Notes: generated by a model from the sequence alone, not told the origin. A stretch of 45,767 bases of DNA from Lentzea flava (GCF_014648475.1 NZ_BMRE01000057.1:1-45767); one strand, 5' to 3'; positions 16,174 to 25,391 are shown, counted from the stretch's first letter. Program-made: numbers and translations.

Positions 16174-16238
16174 CCGGAACGTGAGAGTGCTCGAAATAGC
16201 CGTTGACCTGCGTTCGGGTCACTCTCCAGTCGTTCCGG
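16174..16238. terminator. Long imperfect inverted repeat after the SGNH gene
   Basis: CCGGAACG (16174-16181) pairs with CGTTCCGG (16231-16238), and GAGAGTG (16183-16189) with CACTCTC (16220-16226). It begins three bases after the lipase stop and ends before the accD1 operators, so a transcription terminator for the lipase gene is the simplest reading. The loop is about 30 bases. Confidence 0.5.
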
Positions 16239-16249
16239 TGGACCGCCAG

Positions 16250-16289
16250 GTGAGCGGGCGTTAACATGGCCTGGTTAACGCCCGCTAAC
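16250..16289. promoter_or_regulatory. Double AccR-like operator before accD1
   Basis: A 13-base perfect inverted repeat, AGCGGGCGTTAAC at 16253-16265 and GTTAACGCCCGCT at 16274-16286, spans the promoter. Each arm sits in a 16-base GTTAA-N6-TTAAC-like box: 16250-16265 (two mismatches) and 16274-16289, GTTAACGCCCGCTAAC (one mismatch). The right box overlaps a TAACCT -10-like hexamer 10-20 bases before the start codon, as at the TetR gene. This indicates repression by one TetR-type factor. Confidence 0.65.
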
Positions 16290-16305
16290 CTGAGGTCTGG
16301 GGAGC

Positions 16306-17895
16306 ATGGACGCACCTGTCCTGCGCAGCGCCGCCGAGCCGTCGGACCGCTACGCCAAGGAGCACACCGCGCTCGTCGACGAGCTGCGCGGCAAGCTCGC
16401 CGCCGCCGCACTGGGCGGCCCTGAGAAGGCACGTCAGCGTCACGTCGACCGCGGCAAGCTGTTGCCGCGCGAGCGGGTGGACACGCTGGTCGACCCCGGT
16501 TCGCCGTTCCTCGAGCTGTCGCCGCTGGCCGCGAACGGCATGTACGGCGACGAGGCTCCGGCCGCGGGCATCATCACCGGCGTCGGGCGGGTCTCCGGTC
16601 GTGAGTGCGTGATCGTCGCGAACGACGCCACGGTCAAGGGCGGCACGTACTACCCGATCACGGTCAAGAAGCACCTGCGCGCGCAGGAAGTCGCGCTGCA
16701 GAACAACCTGCCGTGCATCTACCTCGTCGACTCCGGTGGCGCGTTCCTGCCCAAGCAGGACGAGGTGTTCCCGGACCGCGAGCACTTCGGCCGGATCTTC
16801 TACAACCAGGCCACGATGTCGGCCAAGGGCATCCCGCAGATCGCCGCCGTGCTCGGCTCGTGCACCGCGGGTGGCGCGTACGTGCCGGCGATGAGCGACG
16901 AGGCGATCATCGTTCGCAACCAGGGCACGATCTTTCTCGGTGGGCCGCCGCTGGTGAAGGCCGCGACCGGTGAGGTCGTCAGCGCCGAGGACCTGGGCGG
17001 CGGCGAACTGCACTCGCGCACGTCCGGTGTCACCGACCACCTGGCGGAGAACGACGCGCACGCGCTGCGGATGGTCCGGTCGATCATCTCGACGCTCGGG
17101 CCGCGGGCTCAGCGGCCGTGGGACGTCGCGCCGGTCGAGGCGCCGGTGGTCACGGACGATCTCTTCGGTGTCGTGCCGACGGATTCCCGGACGCCGTACG
17201 ACGTGCGCGAGGTGATCGCGCGGATCGTGGACGGCTCGAAGTTCCAGGAGTTCAAGAAGGAGTACGGCGCGACCCTGGTGACCGGGTTCGCGCGGATCCA
17301 CGGCCACCCCGTCGGGATCGTCGCCAACAACGGCATCCTGTTCGGCGAGTCCGCCGTCAAGGGCGCGCACTTCATCCAGTTGTGCGACAAGCGTTCCGTG
17401 CCGCTGGTGTTCCTGCAGAACATCACCGGGTTCATGGTCGGCCGCGAGTACGAGGCGGGTGGCATCGCCAAGCACGGCGCCAAGATGGTGACTGCGGTGG
17501 CGTGTGCGCGCGTCCCGAAGTTCACCGTGATCATCGGTGGAAGCTTCGGCGCAGGCAACTACTCGATGTGCGGCCGGGCGTACTCGCCGCGGTTCCTGTG
17601 GATGTGGCCGAACGCGCGCATTTCCGTGATGGGTGGCGAGCAGGCGGCGTCGGTGCTCGCGACGGTCCGTCGTGACCAGCTCGGCGACTCCTGGTCGGCG
17701 GAGGACGAGGAGGCGTTCAAGGCGCCGATCCGTCAGCAGTACGAGGACCAGGGCAACCCGTACTACTCGACCGCGCGGCTGTGGGACGACGGCGTGATCG
17801 ACCCGCGCGACACCCGCATGGTGCTCGGGCTGGCGTTGTCCGCCGCGGCGAACGCCCCCATCGACGATGTTTCCTACGGCGTCTTCCGGATGTGA
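16306..17895 (+). CDS. accD1: Acyl-CoA carboxylase beta subunit (carboxyltransferase)
   Basis: 529 residues from ATG 16306 with GGGGAG upstream. The two carboxyltransferase half-domains are evident: GSCTAGGAYVPAMSDE in the N-half and GGSFGAGNYSMCGRAYSP then SVMGGEQAASVL in the C-half, which form the oxyanion pockets for acyl-CoA and carboxybiotin. Overall pattern is the methylcrotonyl-CoA carboxylase (AccD1) type. With AccA1 it carboxylates 3-methylcrotonyl-CoA in leucine breakdown. The stop is two bases before accA1, so they form an operon with the acyl-CoA dehydrogenase. Expression is probably controlled by the double operator just upstream. A propionyl-CoA role is less likely but not excluded. 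Confidence 0.9.
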   Translation: MDAPVLRSAAEPSDRYAKEHTALVDELRGKLAAAALGGPEKARQRHVDRGKLLPRERVDTLVDPGSPFLELSPLAANGMYGDEAPAAGIITGVGRVSGRECVIVANDATVKGGTYYPITVKKHLRAQEVALQNNLPCIYLVDSGGAFLPKQDEVFPDREHFGRIFYNQATMSAKGIPQIAAVLGSCTAGGAYVPAMSDEAIIVRNQGTIFLGGPPLVKAATGEVVSAEDLGGGELHSRTSGVTDHLAENDAHALRMVRSIISTLGPRAQRPWDVAPVEAPVVTDDLFGVVPTDSRTPYDVREVIARIVDGSKFQEFKKEYGATLVTGFARIHGHPVGIVANNGILFGESAVKGAHFIQLCDKRSVPLVFLQNITGFMVGREYEAGGIAKHGAKMVTAVACARVPKFTVIIGGSFGAGNYSMCGRAYSPRFLWMWPNARISVMGGEQAASVLATVRRDQLGDSWSAEDEEAFKAPIRQQYEDQGNPYYSTARLWDDGVIDPRDTRMVLGLALSAAANAPIDDVSYGVFRM

Positions 17896-17897
17896 TC

Positions 17898-19811
17898 ATG
17901 TTCGACAGCGTTCTGGTGGCGAACCGCGGGGAGATCGCGGTCAGGGTGATCCGCGCGCTGCGGTCGCTCGGGATCCGTTCCGTCGCCGTGTACTCCGACG
18001 CGGACGCCGACGCGTTGCACGTCCGGCTGGCCGACGAGGCCGTGCGGATCGGGCCCGCGGCGGCACGTGACTCGTACCTGTCCATCGAGAAGATCGTCGC
18101 GGCCGCCGTGTCCACGGGCGCGCAGGCGATCCACCCCGGCTACGGCTTCCTCGCCGAGAACACGGCGTTCGCGGCGGGCTGCGCCGAAGCGGGGATCGTG
18201 TTCGTCGGGCCGCCCGCGTCGGCGATCGACGCGATGGGCGACAAGATCCGCGCGAAGCTGACCGTGTCGGCGGCGGGCGTTCCCGTTGTGCCGGGCCGCA
18301 CCCGCGAGGGGATGTCGGACGACGAGATCGTCGACGCCGCCCTGGAGATCGGCTTTCCCGTGCTGCTCAAGCCTTCCGCCGGCGGTGGCGGCAAGGGCAT
18401 GCGGCTGGTGCACGTCGAAGACACCCTGCGTGAAGCCATCGAGTCGGCCCGGCGGGAGGCGCGCGGGTCGTTCGGCGACGATACGCTGCTGATCGAGCGG
18501 TTCATCACGAACCCGCGGCACATCGAGATCCAGGTGCTCGCCGACTCCCACGGCAACGTGATCCACCTCGGTGAGCGCGAGTGCAGCCTCCAGCGGCGGC
18601 ACCAGAAGATCATCGAGGAGGCACCCTCGCCGTTCCTCACGCCCGAGGTGCGCGAGGCGATGGGATCCGCCGCGGTCGACGCGGCCAAGTCCGTCGGTTA
18701 CGTCGGCGCCGGCACGGTCGAGTTCATCGTGGACGGTGCGTCTGGCGACTACTTCTTCATGGAGATGAACACCCGGCTGCAGGTCGAGCACCCGGTGACC
18801 GAGATGGTCACGGGCGTCGACCTGGTCGAGTGGCAGCTCCGCGTCGCCGCGGGCGAGGTGCTGGACCTCTCCGTCGAACTGACCGGGCATTCGGTCGAGG
18901 CGCGGGTCTACGCCGAGGACCCGGCGCGCGGTTTCCTGCCCACCGGTGGTCGCGTGCTGGCGTTGCGCGAACCGACCGACGTCCGCGTGGACTCCGGGCT
19001 GTACGAGGGACTTGTCGTCGGCTCCGACTACGACCCGATGCTCGCCAAGGTGATCGCGCACGGCCGCACCCGCGAGGAAGCGTTGCGGCGCCTGGACCAC
19101 GCGCTGGGACAGATGGTGCTGCTCGGCGTCACGACGAACATCCCGTTCCTGCGGGCGTTGCTGTGGGACGAGGACGTTCGCTCCGGCGCGCTGGACACCG
19201 GTCTGGTGGAGCGGAAGCTGGACTCGTTGACGTCCGCCGAGATCCCGGACGACGTGTACGTGGCGGCCGGCCTGGAACGGTCGTTGGAGCCGCGTGGCGA
19301 CGACCCGTGGGACCAGCTGTCCGGGTGGCGCGTCGGCGAGCACGCGTGGACGACGTGGCGGATCAACGACGTCGACGTGCGGGTTCGCGGCGATGAAGTC
19401 GTTGTGGGCAAGGGAGAACCGGTCCGGGCACGGGCTCGCCGCGAGGGCAGCGACCTGCTCGTCGGGTCGCGGCGGTACGCGATCGCGCGCGACGGGGACG
19501 TGCTGTGGCTCGGCCACGACGGCGCCTCCTGGGCGTTGACCGAGGCCGAGTTCCTGGTCGGCGCCTCGGGTGGCGCCGCCGCGTCCGGCGGTCCGGTGAA
19601 GTCGCCGATGCCGGGCACCGTGCTGGTGGTCCGCGCCCAGCAGGGCGACGAGGTGACAGCAGGTCAGGCGTTGTTCGTGGTCGAGGCCATGAAGATGGAG
19701 CACACCGTCACCGCACCGGTCGACGGCGTGCTCGCCGAAGTGAACGTGCAAGCGGGCCAGCAGGTCGCACTCGATCAGGTGCTGGCTCTCGTCGTCTCTC
19801 ACGAGGAGTGA
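17898..19811 (+). CDS. accA1: Acyl-CoA carboxylase alpha subunit (biotin carboxylase + BCCP)
   Basis: 637 residues from ATG 17898, two bases after accD1; earlier in-frame codons overlap accD1 and lack homology. Biotin carboxylase opens with ANRGEIAVRVIRALRSLGI, has the ATP-grasp glycine loop KPSAGGGGKGM at about 160 and the EMNTRLQVEHPVTE catalytic segment. The C-terminal biotinyl domain carries VVEAMKMEH, whose Lys is biotinylated. Forms the 3-methylcrotonyl-CoA carboxylase complex with AccD1. Gap to the next gene is five bases. Confidence 0.92.
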   Translation: MFDSVLVANRGEIAVRVIRALRSLGIRSVAVYSDADADALHVRLADEAVRIGPAAARDSYLSIEKIVAAAVSTGAQAIHPGYGFLAENTAFAAGCAEAGIVFVGPPASAIDAMGDKIRAKLTVSAAGVPVVPGRTREGMSDDEIVDAALEIGFPVLLKPSAGGGGKGMRLVHVEDTLREAIESARREARGSFGDDTLLIERFITNPRHIEIQVLADSHGNVIHLGERECSLQRRHQKIIEEAPSPFLTPEVREAMGSAAVDAAKSVGYVGAGTVEFIVDGASGDYFFMEMNTRLQVEHPVTEMVTGVDLVEWQLRVAAGEVLDLSVELTGHSVEARVYAEDPARGFLPTGGRVLALREPTDVRVDSGLYEGLVVGSDYDPMLAKVIAHGRTREEALRRLDHALGQMVLLGVTTNIPFLRALLWDEDVRSGALDTGLVERKLDSLTSAEIPDDVYVAAGLERSLEPRGDDPWDQLSGWRVGEHAWTTWRINDVDVRVRGDEVVVGKGEPVRARARREGSDLLVGSRRYAIARDGDVLWLGHDGASWALTEAEFLVGASGGAAASGGPVKSPMPGTVLVVRAQQGDEVTAGQALFVVEAMKMEHTVTAPVDGVLAEVNVQAGQQVALDQVLALVVSHEE

Positions 19812-19816
19812 CACCG

Positions 19817-20968
19817 ATGTTGGACTTCAGGCTCCCGAGCGAGTACGAGGACCTGCGCAAGACCGTCGAGGAGTTCGCTCGCGACGAGGTGGCCCCGGTC
19901 ATCGGCGAGTACTACGAGCGGGGCGAGTTCCCGTACCAGATCATCGCCAAGATGGGGCAGATGGGCCTGTTCGGTCTGCCGTTCCCCGAGGAGTTCGGCG
20001 GCATGGGCGGCGACTACTTCGCCCTGTGCCTCACCTTGGAGGAGCTCGCGCGCGTCGACTCGTCCGTCGCGATCACGGTCGAGGCCGCGACCTCGCTCGG
20101 TGCCATGCCGGTCTACCGCTTCGGCACCGACGAGCAGAAGGCCGAGTGGCTGCCGTCGCTCACGTCCGGCGAGAAGCTCGGCGCGTTCGGCCTGACCGAG
20201 CCCGGCAGCGGTTCGGACGCCGGTGCGCTGGCCACCACCGCGCGCCTTGAGGGCGACGAGTGGGTCATCAACGGCACCAAGGCGTTCATCACGAACTCCG
20301 GCACGGACATCACGGGCCTGGTGACGGTCGCGGCGGTCACCGGCACGCTGCCCGACGGCCGCAAGGAGATCTCGTCGATCATCGTCCCGTCCGGCACGCC
20401 GGGCTTCACGGTGTCGAAGAAGTACTCGAAGGTCGGCTGGTGCGCCTCGGACACGCGTGAGCTGTCCTTCTCGGACTGCCGGGTGCCCGCGGCGAACCTG
20501 CTGGGTGAGCGCGGCCGCGGTTTCGCGCAGTTCCTGCGGACGTTGGACGAAGGCCGTGTCGCCATCGCCGCGCTGTCGGTCGGCCTCGCCCAGGGCTGTG
20601 TCGACGAGTCGGTCCGCTACGCCCACGAACGCGAGACGTTCGGTGCGAAGATCGGTACGTACCAGGCGATCCAGTTCAAGATCGCCGAGATGGAGGCCCG
20701 CGTGCACACCGCGCGGCTCGCCTACTACGAGGCCGCGTCCAGGATGCTGCGCGGCGAGCCGTTCAAGAAGCAGGCCGCGATCGCCAAGCTGGTGTCGTCC
20801 GAAGCGGCGATGGACAACGCCCGTGACGCCACGCAGATCTTCGGCGGCTACGGCTTCATGAACGAGTACCCGGTCGGCCGCTTCTACCGCGACGCCAAGA
20901 TCCTGGAGATCGGCGAGGGCACGTCCGAGGTGCAGAAGATGCTCATCGCCCGCGAACTCGGTCTTTAG
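19817..20968 (+). CDS. Acyl-CoA dehydrogenase, short/branched-chain type
   Basis: 383 residues from ATG 19817. All acyl-CoA dehydrogenase signatures are present: GAFGLTEPGSGSDA (FAD/substrate loop), the mid-region GRGFAQFLRTLDEGR, and QIFGGYGFMNEYPVGRFYRDAK. The catalytic base position in IGEGTSEVQ is Glu (E367), as in short- and medium-chain enzymes; true isovaleryl-CoA dehydrogenases have Ala there and use another Glu. A short/branched-chain acyl-CoA role is therefore favoured, although the operon with methylcrotonyl-CoA carboxylase also fits leucine catabolism (compare fadE19 of mycobacteria). Confidence 0.9.
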   Translation: MLDFRLPSEYEDLRKTVEEFARDEVAPVIGEYYERGEFPYQIIAKMGQMGLFGLPFPEEFGGMGGDYFALCLTLEELARVDSSVAITVEAATSLGAMPVYRFGTDEQKAEWLPSLTSGEKLGAFGLTEPGSGSDAGALATTARLEGDEWVINGTKAFITNSGTDITGLVTVAAVTGTLPDGRKEISSIIVPSGTPGFTVSKKYSKVGWCASDTRELSFSDCRVPAANLLGERGRGFAQFLRTLDEGRVAIAALSVGLAQGCVDESVRYAHERETFGAKIGTYQAIQFKIAEMEARVHTARLAYYEAASRMLRGEPFKKQAAIAKLVSSEAAMDNARDATQIFGGYGFMNEYPVGRFYRDAKILEIGEGTSEVQKMLIARELGL

Positions 20969-21058
20969 TCCGTTCCATCTAAATAACGCGAAAGCGCCGG
21001 TTCGAATCGCCGAGTCCGGCTACCGTCGTCTCCCTTCCGCGCGAGTGTGAGGGTGCAG

Positions 21059-23833
21059 ATGACAGGTAGCCGGACCGAGCCCGTCTTTCCCGGTTTGCGA
21101 GTGCTCCTCGAAGTCATTCGCACTCTTTGTGACCGGCCGGGTTTCTTCTTCCGCAGCACAACCGAGGAAGTGGTCGGTGACCAGCCACTTCCCTTGCTGT
21201 ACCTGGAGAGCGAAGCCAGCCCGACGCCATTTCTGCGCACCCTCGAGCGCAAGCTCGACGAGGGGCGCCCCGCAATACCGCATGCGTATGTCGATGTGTC
21301 CGCGGTGCCTGCGGAGGTGGCCAAAAGATGGCCACCGGAGGCACGGGAGACGCCGCCGCTGTTGCCGTTGCTCGATCAGCTCTCCTCTCAGCTGTCGGCG
21401 ATCCACGTCGGCAGTGAGCGGCTGACCCGGTTCGACCACTACCGGCTCGTCGACTGGCTCACCGGCAGGCGGTTGCCGCGCAAGCCGGGGCGTGACGACC
21501 GGGCGAGCGTCATCGAGCTGCTGCGCCAGTGGACCGGCCGTGCCACCCAGGACGGCGAGGCGCTGAACCGGGCCGTCGACGCGTTCATCCCGAACCTCGT
21601 CACGCGGCTGGGGCTCGGGCTGGTCGCGTGGGTGGGCAGCAAGGCCGGTTTCCGGTGGCTCGGCAAGCGGGTGCCGGGGCTCGCGCGCGAGTCGAAGTGG
21701 TTCATGCGGAAGCAGAACTTCGCGCTGCCCAACCACTCCATCGAGTTCCTCGGGTTCGCCGAGCGGCTCACGCTCGGACGGCGTGAGTCCGAGAACGAGG
21801 AGCAGATCAAGCTGCTGCTCGTGCACGCGTTCCTGGAGGACCTGCGGATCGCGTACCGGCGGCGGCGCGGGCGGTTCTGGCCGCGCCGGGCCGGGTGGCG
21901 GCGCACGGCGTACATCCCGGTGCTGCTCGACGGCGTGTCGAAGGACAACGGCGGCTGGGAGCTGCTGGAGCTGATCAACCACGTCCGCAACGAGACCGGC
22001 GAGCTCGACCCGTTGCTGGTGATCGCGGCGAGCTCGGTGCAGCCCGCGCTGTCGCGGCAGCTCGGCACCACGCCCGTTGCGCCGGCGGAGGCGGAGGACG
22101 CGCTGACGACGTGGCGGGAGGAGCTGCCGCGCAAACGGCAGATGCTCGCGCCGGACGCCCGCTACCTGATGATCAAACTGCCGTTCCCGGACCCGGACGC
22201 GGTGAAGTGGAAGGGCACACCCTCGTTCCAGGCGCCACCGGTGCGGTGGCTCGCGCGGTCGCGGCGGCTGGAGGCGATCATCGCGGCGGTGGCCGTGGTG
22301 TTGCTGCTCCCGGGGTTCGTGACGGTGCAGAACCACATCAACGCGAACTGCTCGATCGTCGGCTCCGCGATCTCGCCGGGGGTGTCGACCAGGCTGATGG
22401 ACGTCGACGGCAACGTCGAGTGCGTGGGCTACAGCGACAACAACAGCCAGGTGTTCGGCTCCAACGAGCGGCTGCGGTGGACGCAGCAGGCGGTGTTCGC
22501 GCAGAACGAGGAGGCGGTCCGGCTGCACGAGGCCGATCCAGACCGCCCGTTCGTCTCGCTGATCTACTTCTCCAGCCTGACCCACAAGGACACCAACCCC
22601 GACGCCGACCACTCCAGGGCGGAGGAGCTGGAGGGCATGCTGCTCAAGCAACGGCAGCAGAACGACAGGTCGCGCACGGAACCGTTGCTGCGCGTCGTGA
22701 TCGCGAACGGCGGCGCGACGATGAAGCGGGCGCCCGACGTGCTGCGGGACATGCTGACCCCGTTGCTGGAGTCCGATCAGAGCATCATCGGCGTGGTCGG
22801 CCTCGACCGCAGCGTCGCGGAGACCCGTGACGTCATCACCGAACTGGGAGCGCTCGGCGTGCCGACGATCGGCACCACGCTCACCGAGGCGTCGCTGCCG
22901 AGCAAGTCGTCGATGTACTTCCAGCTGATCCCCGGCAACGTCCGGCAGGCCGACCTCGTCCGGCGGTACGCACAGCACGTCGGCTCGACCAAGGTGACGA
23001 TCTACCACCCGCCGCTGAACAAGGGCGACGTCTACCTCGACGACCTCGTCAACGTGCTGGGCAAGGAACTGGCGAACGCCCAGGTGCGCTTCCAGGCCAC
23101 CCCGTGGTCGCGCAGCCCCCAGGAGCTGCCGTCGCAGTGCGTCGAGGACCACTCCAGCGAGCTCGTCTTCTTCGCGGGCCGCGAGGAGGACTTCGGCGAG
23201 TTCCTGCGGGCGATCGGCAGGGACTGCTACGACAAGAACCGGTTGCCGCGGATCGTCGCCGACGACGCCATCATCCGGTTCATCGCGCAGAAGGCCAGCA
23301 GGGTGCACGACTCGCTGGCGGGGATGCGGGTGTCGTACGTGAGCATGGCCGGACTCGTGGTGCTGGCCGGAAAGCCCTGCGTGGAGGGGAAACCGGACCC
23401 GAAGGCGCGCGGCGGCCTGCCGTTGGACGCCTTCTGCGCGGGCTACAGCAGGCTGAACCGCGAGATCCAGGAGTCCTCGCTGCCGCCGGAGGACAAGCCG
23501 GTCAAGCCGTGGCCGGGCGAGCACATGGGCGTCGCCTACGACGCGGCGGGGCTCTTCCTCGACGCCGTGCGCAACGCGCAGTCCCGCCTGGCCGGACTGC
23601 CGCAGCACACGCCGCACCGCGGGGCGATCGGCGGCGAGTTCCGCGAGCTGGAGTTCTTCGGGGCCACCGGGCGCACGGACTTCAGCGCGTCGCGGATCGG
23701 TGAGCGGCGGAACTTCACGATCCTGGAGCTCACCGACATCCACGACTTCGAGCAGCAGCCGGCGTGCGTGTTCCTGACCGGCGACCTGTACGGGCCGGAC
23801 TCGCCGCGTCAGCCCAACGGGTGTCCTGCTTAG
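21059..23833 (+). CDS. Membrane-tethered periplasmic-binding-protein-like sensor with cytoplasmic NTPase-like domain
   Basis: 924 residues from ATG 21059 with GTGAGGG just upstream. The N-terminal 380 residues look like a STAND/AAA fold, but the strand-loop where a Walker A should be (LLYLESEASPTPFLR) has no GxxxxGK, so nucleotide binding is doubtful. One membrane helix lies at about 404-424. The remaining 500 residues are outside and resemble a type I periplasmic substrate-binding domain of the branched-chain amino acid kind (IIGVVGLDRSVAETRDVI, GVPTIGTT, GMRVSYVSMAGL). Proteins of this plan recur in actinobacteria without assigned role. A ligand-sensing signal protein is inferred. The stop overlaps the stop of the convergent AidB-like gene (TAG/TAA on opposite strands). 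Confidence 0.65.
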   Translation: MTGSRTEPVFPGLRVLLEVIRTLCDRPGFFFRSTTEEVVGDQPLPLLYLESEASPTPFLRTLERKLDEGRPAIPHAYVDVSAVPAEVAKRWPPEARETPPLLPLLDQLSSQLSAIHVGSERLTRFDHYRLVDWLTGRRLPRKPGRDDRASVIELLRQWTGRATQDGEALNRAVDAFIPNLVTRLGLGLVAWVGSKAGFRWLGKRVPGLARESKWFMRKQNFALPNHSIEFLGFAERLTLGRRESENEEQIKLLLVHAFLEDLRIAYRRRRGRFWPRRAGWRRTAYIPVLLDGVSKDNGGWELLELINHVRNETGELDPLLVIAASSVQPALSRQLGTTPVAPAEAEDALTTWREELPRKRQMLAPDARYLMIKLPFPDPDAVKWKGTPSFQAPPVRWLARSRRLEAIIAAVAVVLLLPGFVTVQNHINANCSIVGSAISPGVSTRLMDVDGNVECVGYSDNNSQVFGSNERLRWTQQAVFAQNEEAVRLHEADPDRPFVSLIYFSSLTHKDTNPDADHSRAEELEGMLLKQRQQNDRSRTEPLLRVVIANGGATMKRAPDVLRDMLTPLLESDQSIIGVVGLDRSVAETRDVITELGALGVPTIGTTLTEASLPSKSSMYFQLIPGNVRQADLVRRYAQHVGSTKVTIYHPPLNKGDVYLDDLVNVLGKELANAQVRFQATPWSRSPQELPSQCVEDHSSELVFFAGREEDFGEFLRAIGRDCYDKNRLPRIVADDAIIRFIAQKASRVHDSLAGMRVSYVSMAGLVVLAGKPCVEGKPDPKARGGLPLDAFCAGYSRLNREIQESSLPPEDKPVKPWPGEHMGVAYDAAGLFLDAVRNAQSRLAGLPQHTPHRGAIGGEFRELEFFGATGRTDFSASRIGERRNFTILELTDIHDFEQQPACVFLTGDLYGPDSPRQPNGCPA

Positions 23834-25365
23834 AGCTTCGGCACTGCCCGGTCGATGATCGCGGCGAAGTCGGTGGACCTGGGGAGCGTGCCGAAGGCGA
23901 CTCCCCAGTCCCCGCCGAGCCGGGATGCGACGAACGCGTCCGCGACCGCGGGGTGCCCGTGCCTGATCAGCAGGGCGCCCTGCAGGATCAACGCCATCTT
24001 CTCCACGACCCGGCGCGCCTGCGACTCGTCCACATCGGACAAGGCCGTGCCGAGCTCGTTCAGCGCCCTGTCGATCCGCGGGTCGACACCGGTCACCGTG
24101 GCCAGGAACTCCTGCACCGACTCGGGTTCCTTCTTCATCGCGCGCAGGACGTCCAACGCGGCGACGTTGCCGGAGCCCTCCCAGATCGACATCAGCGGCG
24201 ACTCGCGGAACAGCCGCGGCATCCCGCTGTCCTCGATGTACCCGTTGCCGCCCAGGCACTCCAGCGCCTCGGCCGCGTGTGCCGGGCCGCGCTTGCACAC
24301 CCAGTACTTGGTGACGGCGAGCCCGAGCCGCGGCCGGTTCTGCGCCAGCCACATCGCGGTGGTGGTCGCGGCCTCGGACTCGACGGCCAGGTCGGCCAGC
24401 ACGTTGCGCATCGCCGGCTGGTCGATCAGGTACTTCCCGAACGCCTTGCGGTGCGCTGCGTGGTGCGCCGCCTGTCGCAGCCCGGCCCGCATGCCCGCCG
24501 CCGAGCCGAGCACGCAGTCCAGCCGGGTCATGTTGACCATCTCGATGATGGTCCGCACACCGCGGCCCTCGTCGCCGATCCGCCACGCGAACGCCTCGTC
24601 GTACTCGATCTCGGCGGACGCGTTGGACTTGTTGCCCAGCTTGTCCTTCAACCGCTGCAGGAAGAACCGGTTGCGCGTGCCGTCCGGCAGCACCCGCGGC
24701 ACGAGGAAGCACGTGAGCCCGCCGGGTGCCTGCGCCAGCGTCAGGAACACGTCGGACATCGGGGCCGAGGTGAACCACTTGTGGCCGGTCAGGACGTACC
24801 CGTCGTCGACCGGCTTGGCGACGGTCGTGTTCGCGCGCACGTCCGAGCCGCCCTGCTTCTCGGTCATGGACATGCCGGCGATCAGGCCGCGCTTCTCCAG
24901 GGGCGGCCTGAGTCCGAAGTCGTAGTCGCGGGCCGTCAGCAGCGGTTCGTACGTCGCGGCCAGTTCCGGCGCCACGCGCAAAGCGGGCACAGCCGCACAA
25001 GTCATCGAAATCGGGCATCCGTGGCCCGCCTCGACCTGCGACCACACGTAGAACTTGGCGGCGCGTTCGAGGTGACCGCCGTCGACATACGCGTGCAACC
25101 CGTGCGTAACAGCGACGGTCATCAGCTCGTGCCACGCAGGGTGGAACTCGACCTCGTCGATCCGGTTCCCGTACCGGTCGTGCGTGTGCAGGACAGGCGG
25201 GTAGGTGTTCGCGAGCCTGCCGCGCTCCTGCCACTCCTCGCTGCCCGCGAGCTTGCCCAAAGAGTGCAGCTCAGCGTTGTCGACCCAGCTGAGCAGCGCC
25301 GGGTCGTCCGCGACGTCGTGACCGCTCAGCGGCGGAACCTGGTTGGTCACCTCGTGCGTAGCCAT
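23830..25365 (-). CDS. AidB-like acyl-CoA dehydrogenase
   Basis: 511 residues from ATG 25365; longer in-frame extension upstream crosses the divergent promoter. Family motifs include GMSMTEKQGGSDVRANT (FAD loop), GHKWFTSAPMSDVFL, and ECLGGNGYIEDSGMPRLFRESPLMSIWEGSGN, typical of AidB/isovaleryl-like large dehydrogenases, with the catalytic Glu position in WEGSGN. Members act on unknown acyl-CoA substrates or bind DNA under alkylation stress (E. coli AidB). Divergent from tmsA across a perfect palindrome, suggesting linked control with branched fatty acid synthesis. Confidence 0.88.
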   Translation of the reverse strand: MATHEVTNQVPPLSGHDVADDPALLSWVDNAELHSLGKLAGSEEWQERGRLANTYPPVLHTHDRYGNRIDEVEFHPAWHELMTVAVTHGLHAYVDGGHLERAAKFYVWSQVEAGHGCPISMTCAAVPALRVAPELAATYEPLLTARDYDFGLRPPLEKRGLIAGMSMTEKQGGSDVRANTTVAKPVDDGYVLTGHKWFTSAPMSDVFLTLAQAPGGLTCFLVPRVLPDGTRNRFFLQRLKDKLGNKSNASAEIEYDEAFAWRIGDEGRGVRTIIEMVNMTRLDCVLGSAAGMRAGLRQAAHHAAHRKAFGKYLIDQPAMRNVLADLAVESEAATTTAMWLAQNRPRLGLAVTKYWVCKRGPAHAAEALECLGGNGYIEDSGMPRLFRESPLMSIWEGSGNVAALDVLRAMKKEPESVQEFLATVTGVDPRIDRALNELGTALSDVDESQARRVVEKMALILQGALLIRHGHPAVADAFVASRLGGDWGVAFGTLPRSTDFAAIIDRAVPKL

Positions 25366-25376
25366 GCCCAGCACGC

Positions 25377-25391
25377 TACTACTGAGTAGTA
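25377..25391. promoter_or_regulatory. Perfect palindrome in the AidB-like/tmsA intergenic region
   Basis: TACTACT-G-AGTAGTA is a 7-base perfect inverted repeat with one central base, 12 bases before the AidB-like start on the minus strand. It is the only strong dyad in this 113-base divergent gap and is a probable operator for a dimeric repressor (TetR-like size). No local gene is an obvious partner. Confidence 0.55.

Noticed and set aside
20996..21020. tRNA-like T-loop GGTTCGAATC at 20999-21008 flanked by GCCGG/CCGGC
   Set aside because: No matching T-stem, anticodon arm or acceptor end can be built around it, and it lies in a 90-base gap; judged a coincidence rather than a tRNA or attachment site.
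21020..25234. 1404-codon minus-strand frame across the sensor and dehydrogenase genes
   Set aside because: Artificial: its translation is Arg/Ala/Gly-rich without domains, and it lies opposite the sensor gene and in another frame of the AidB-like gene.
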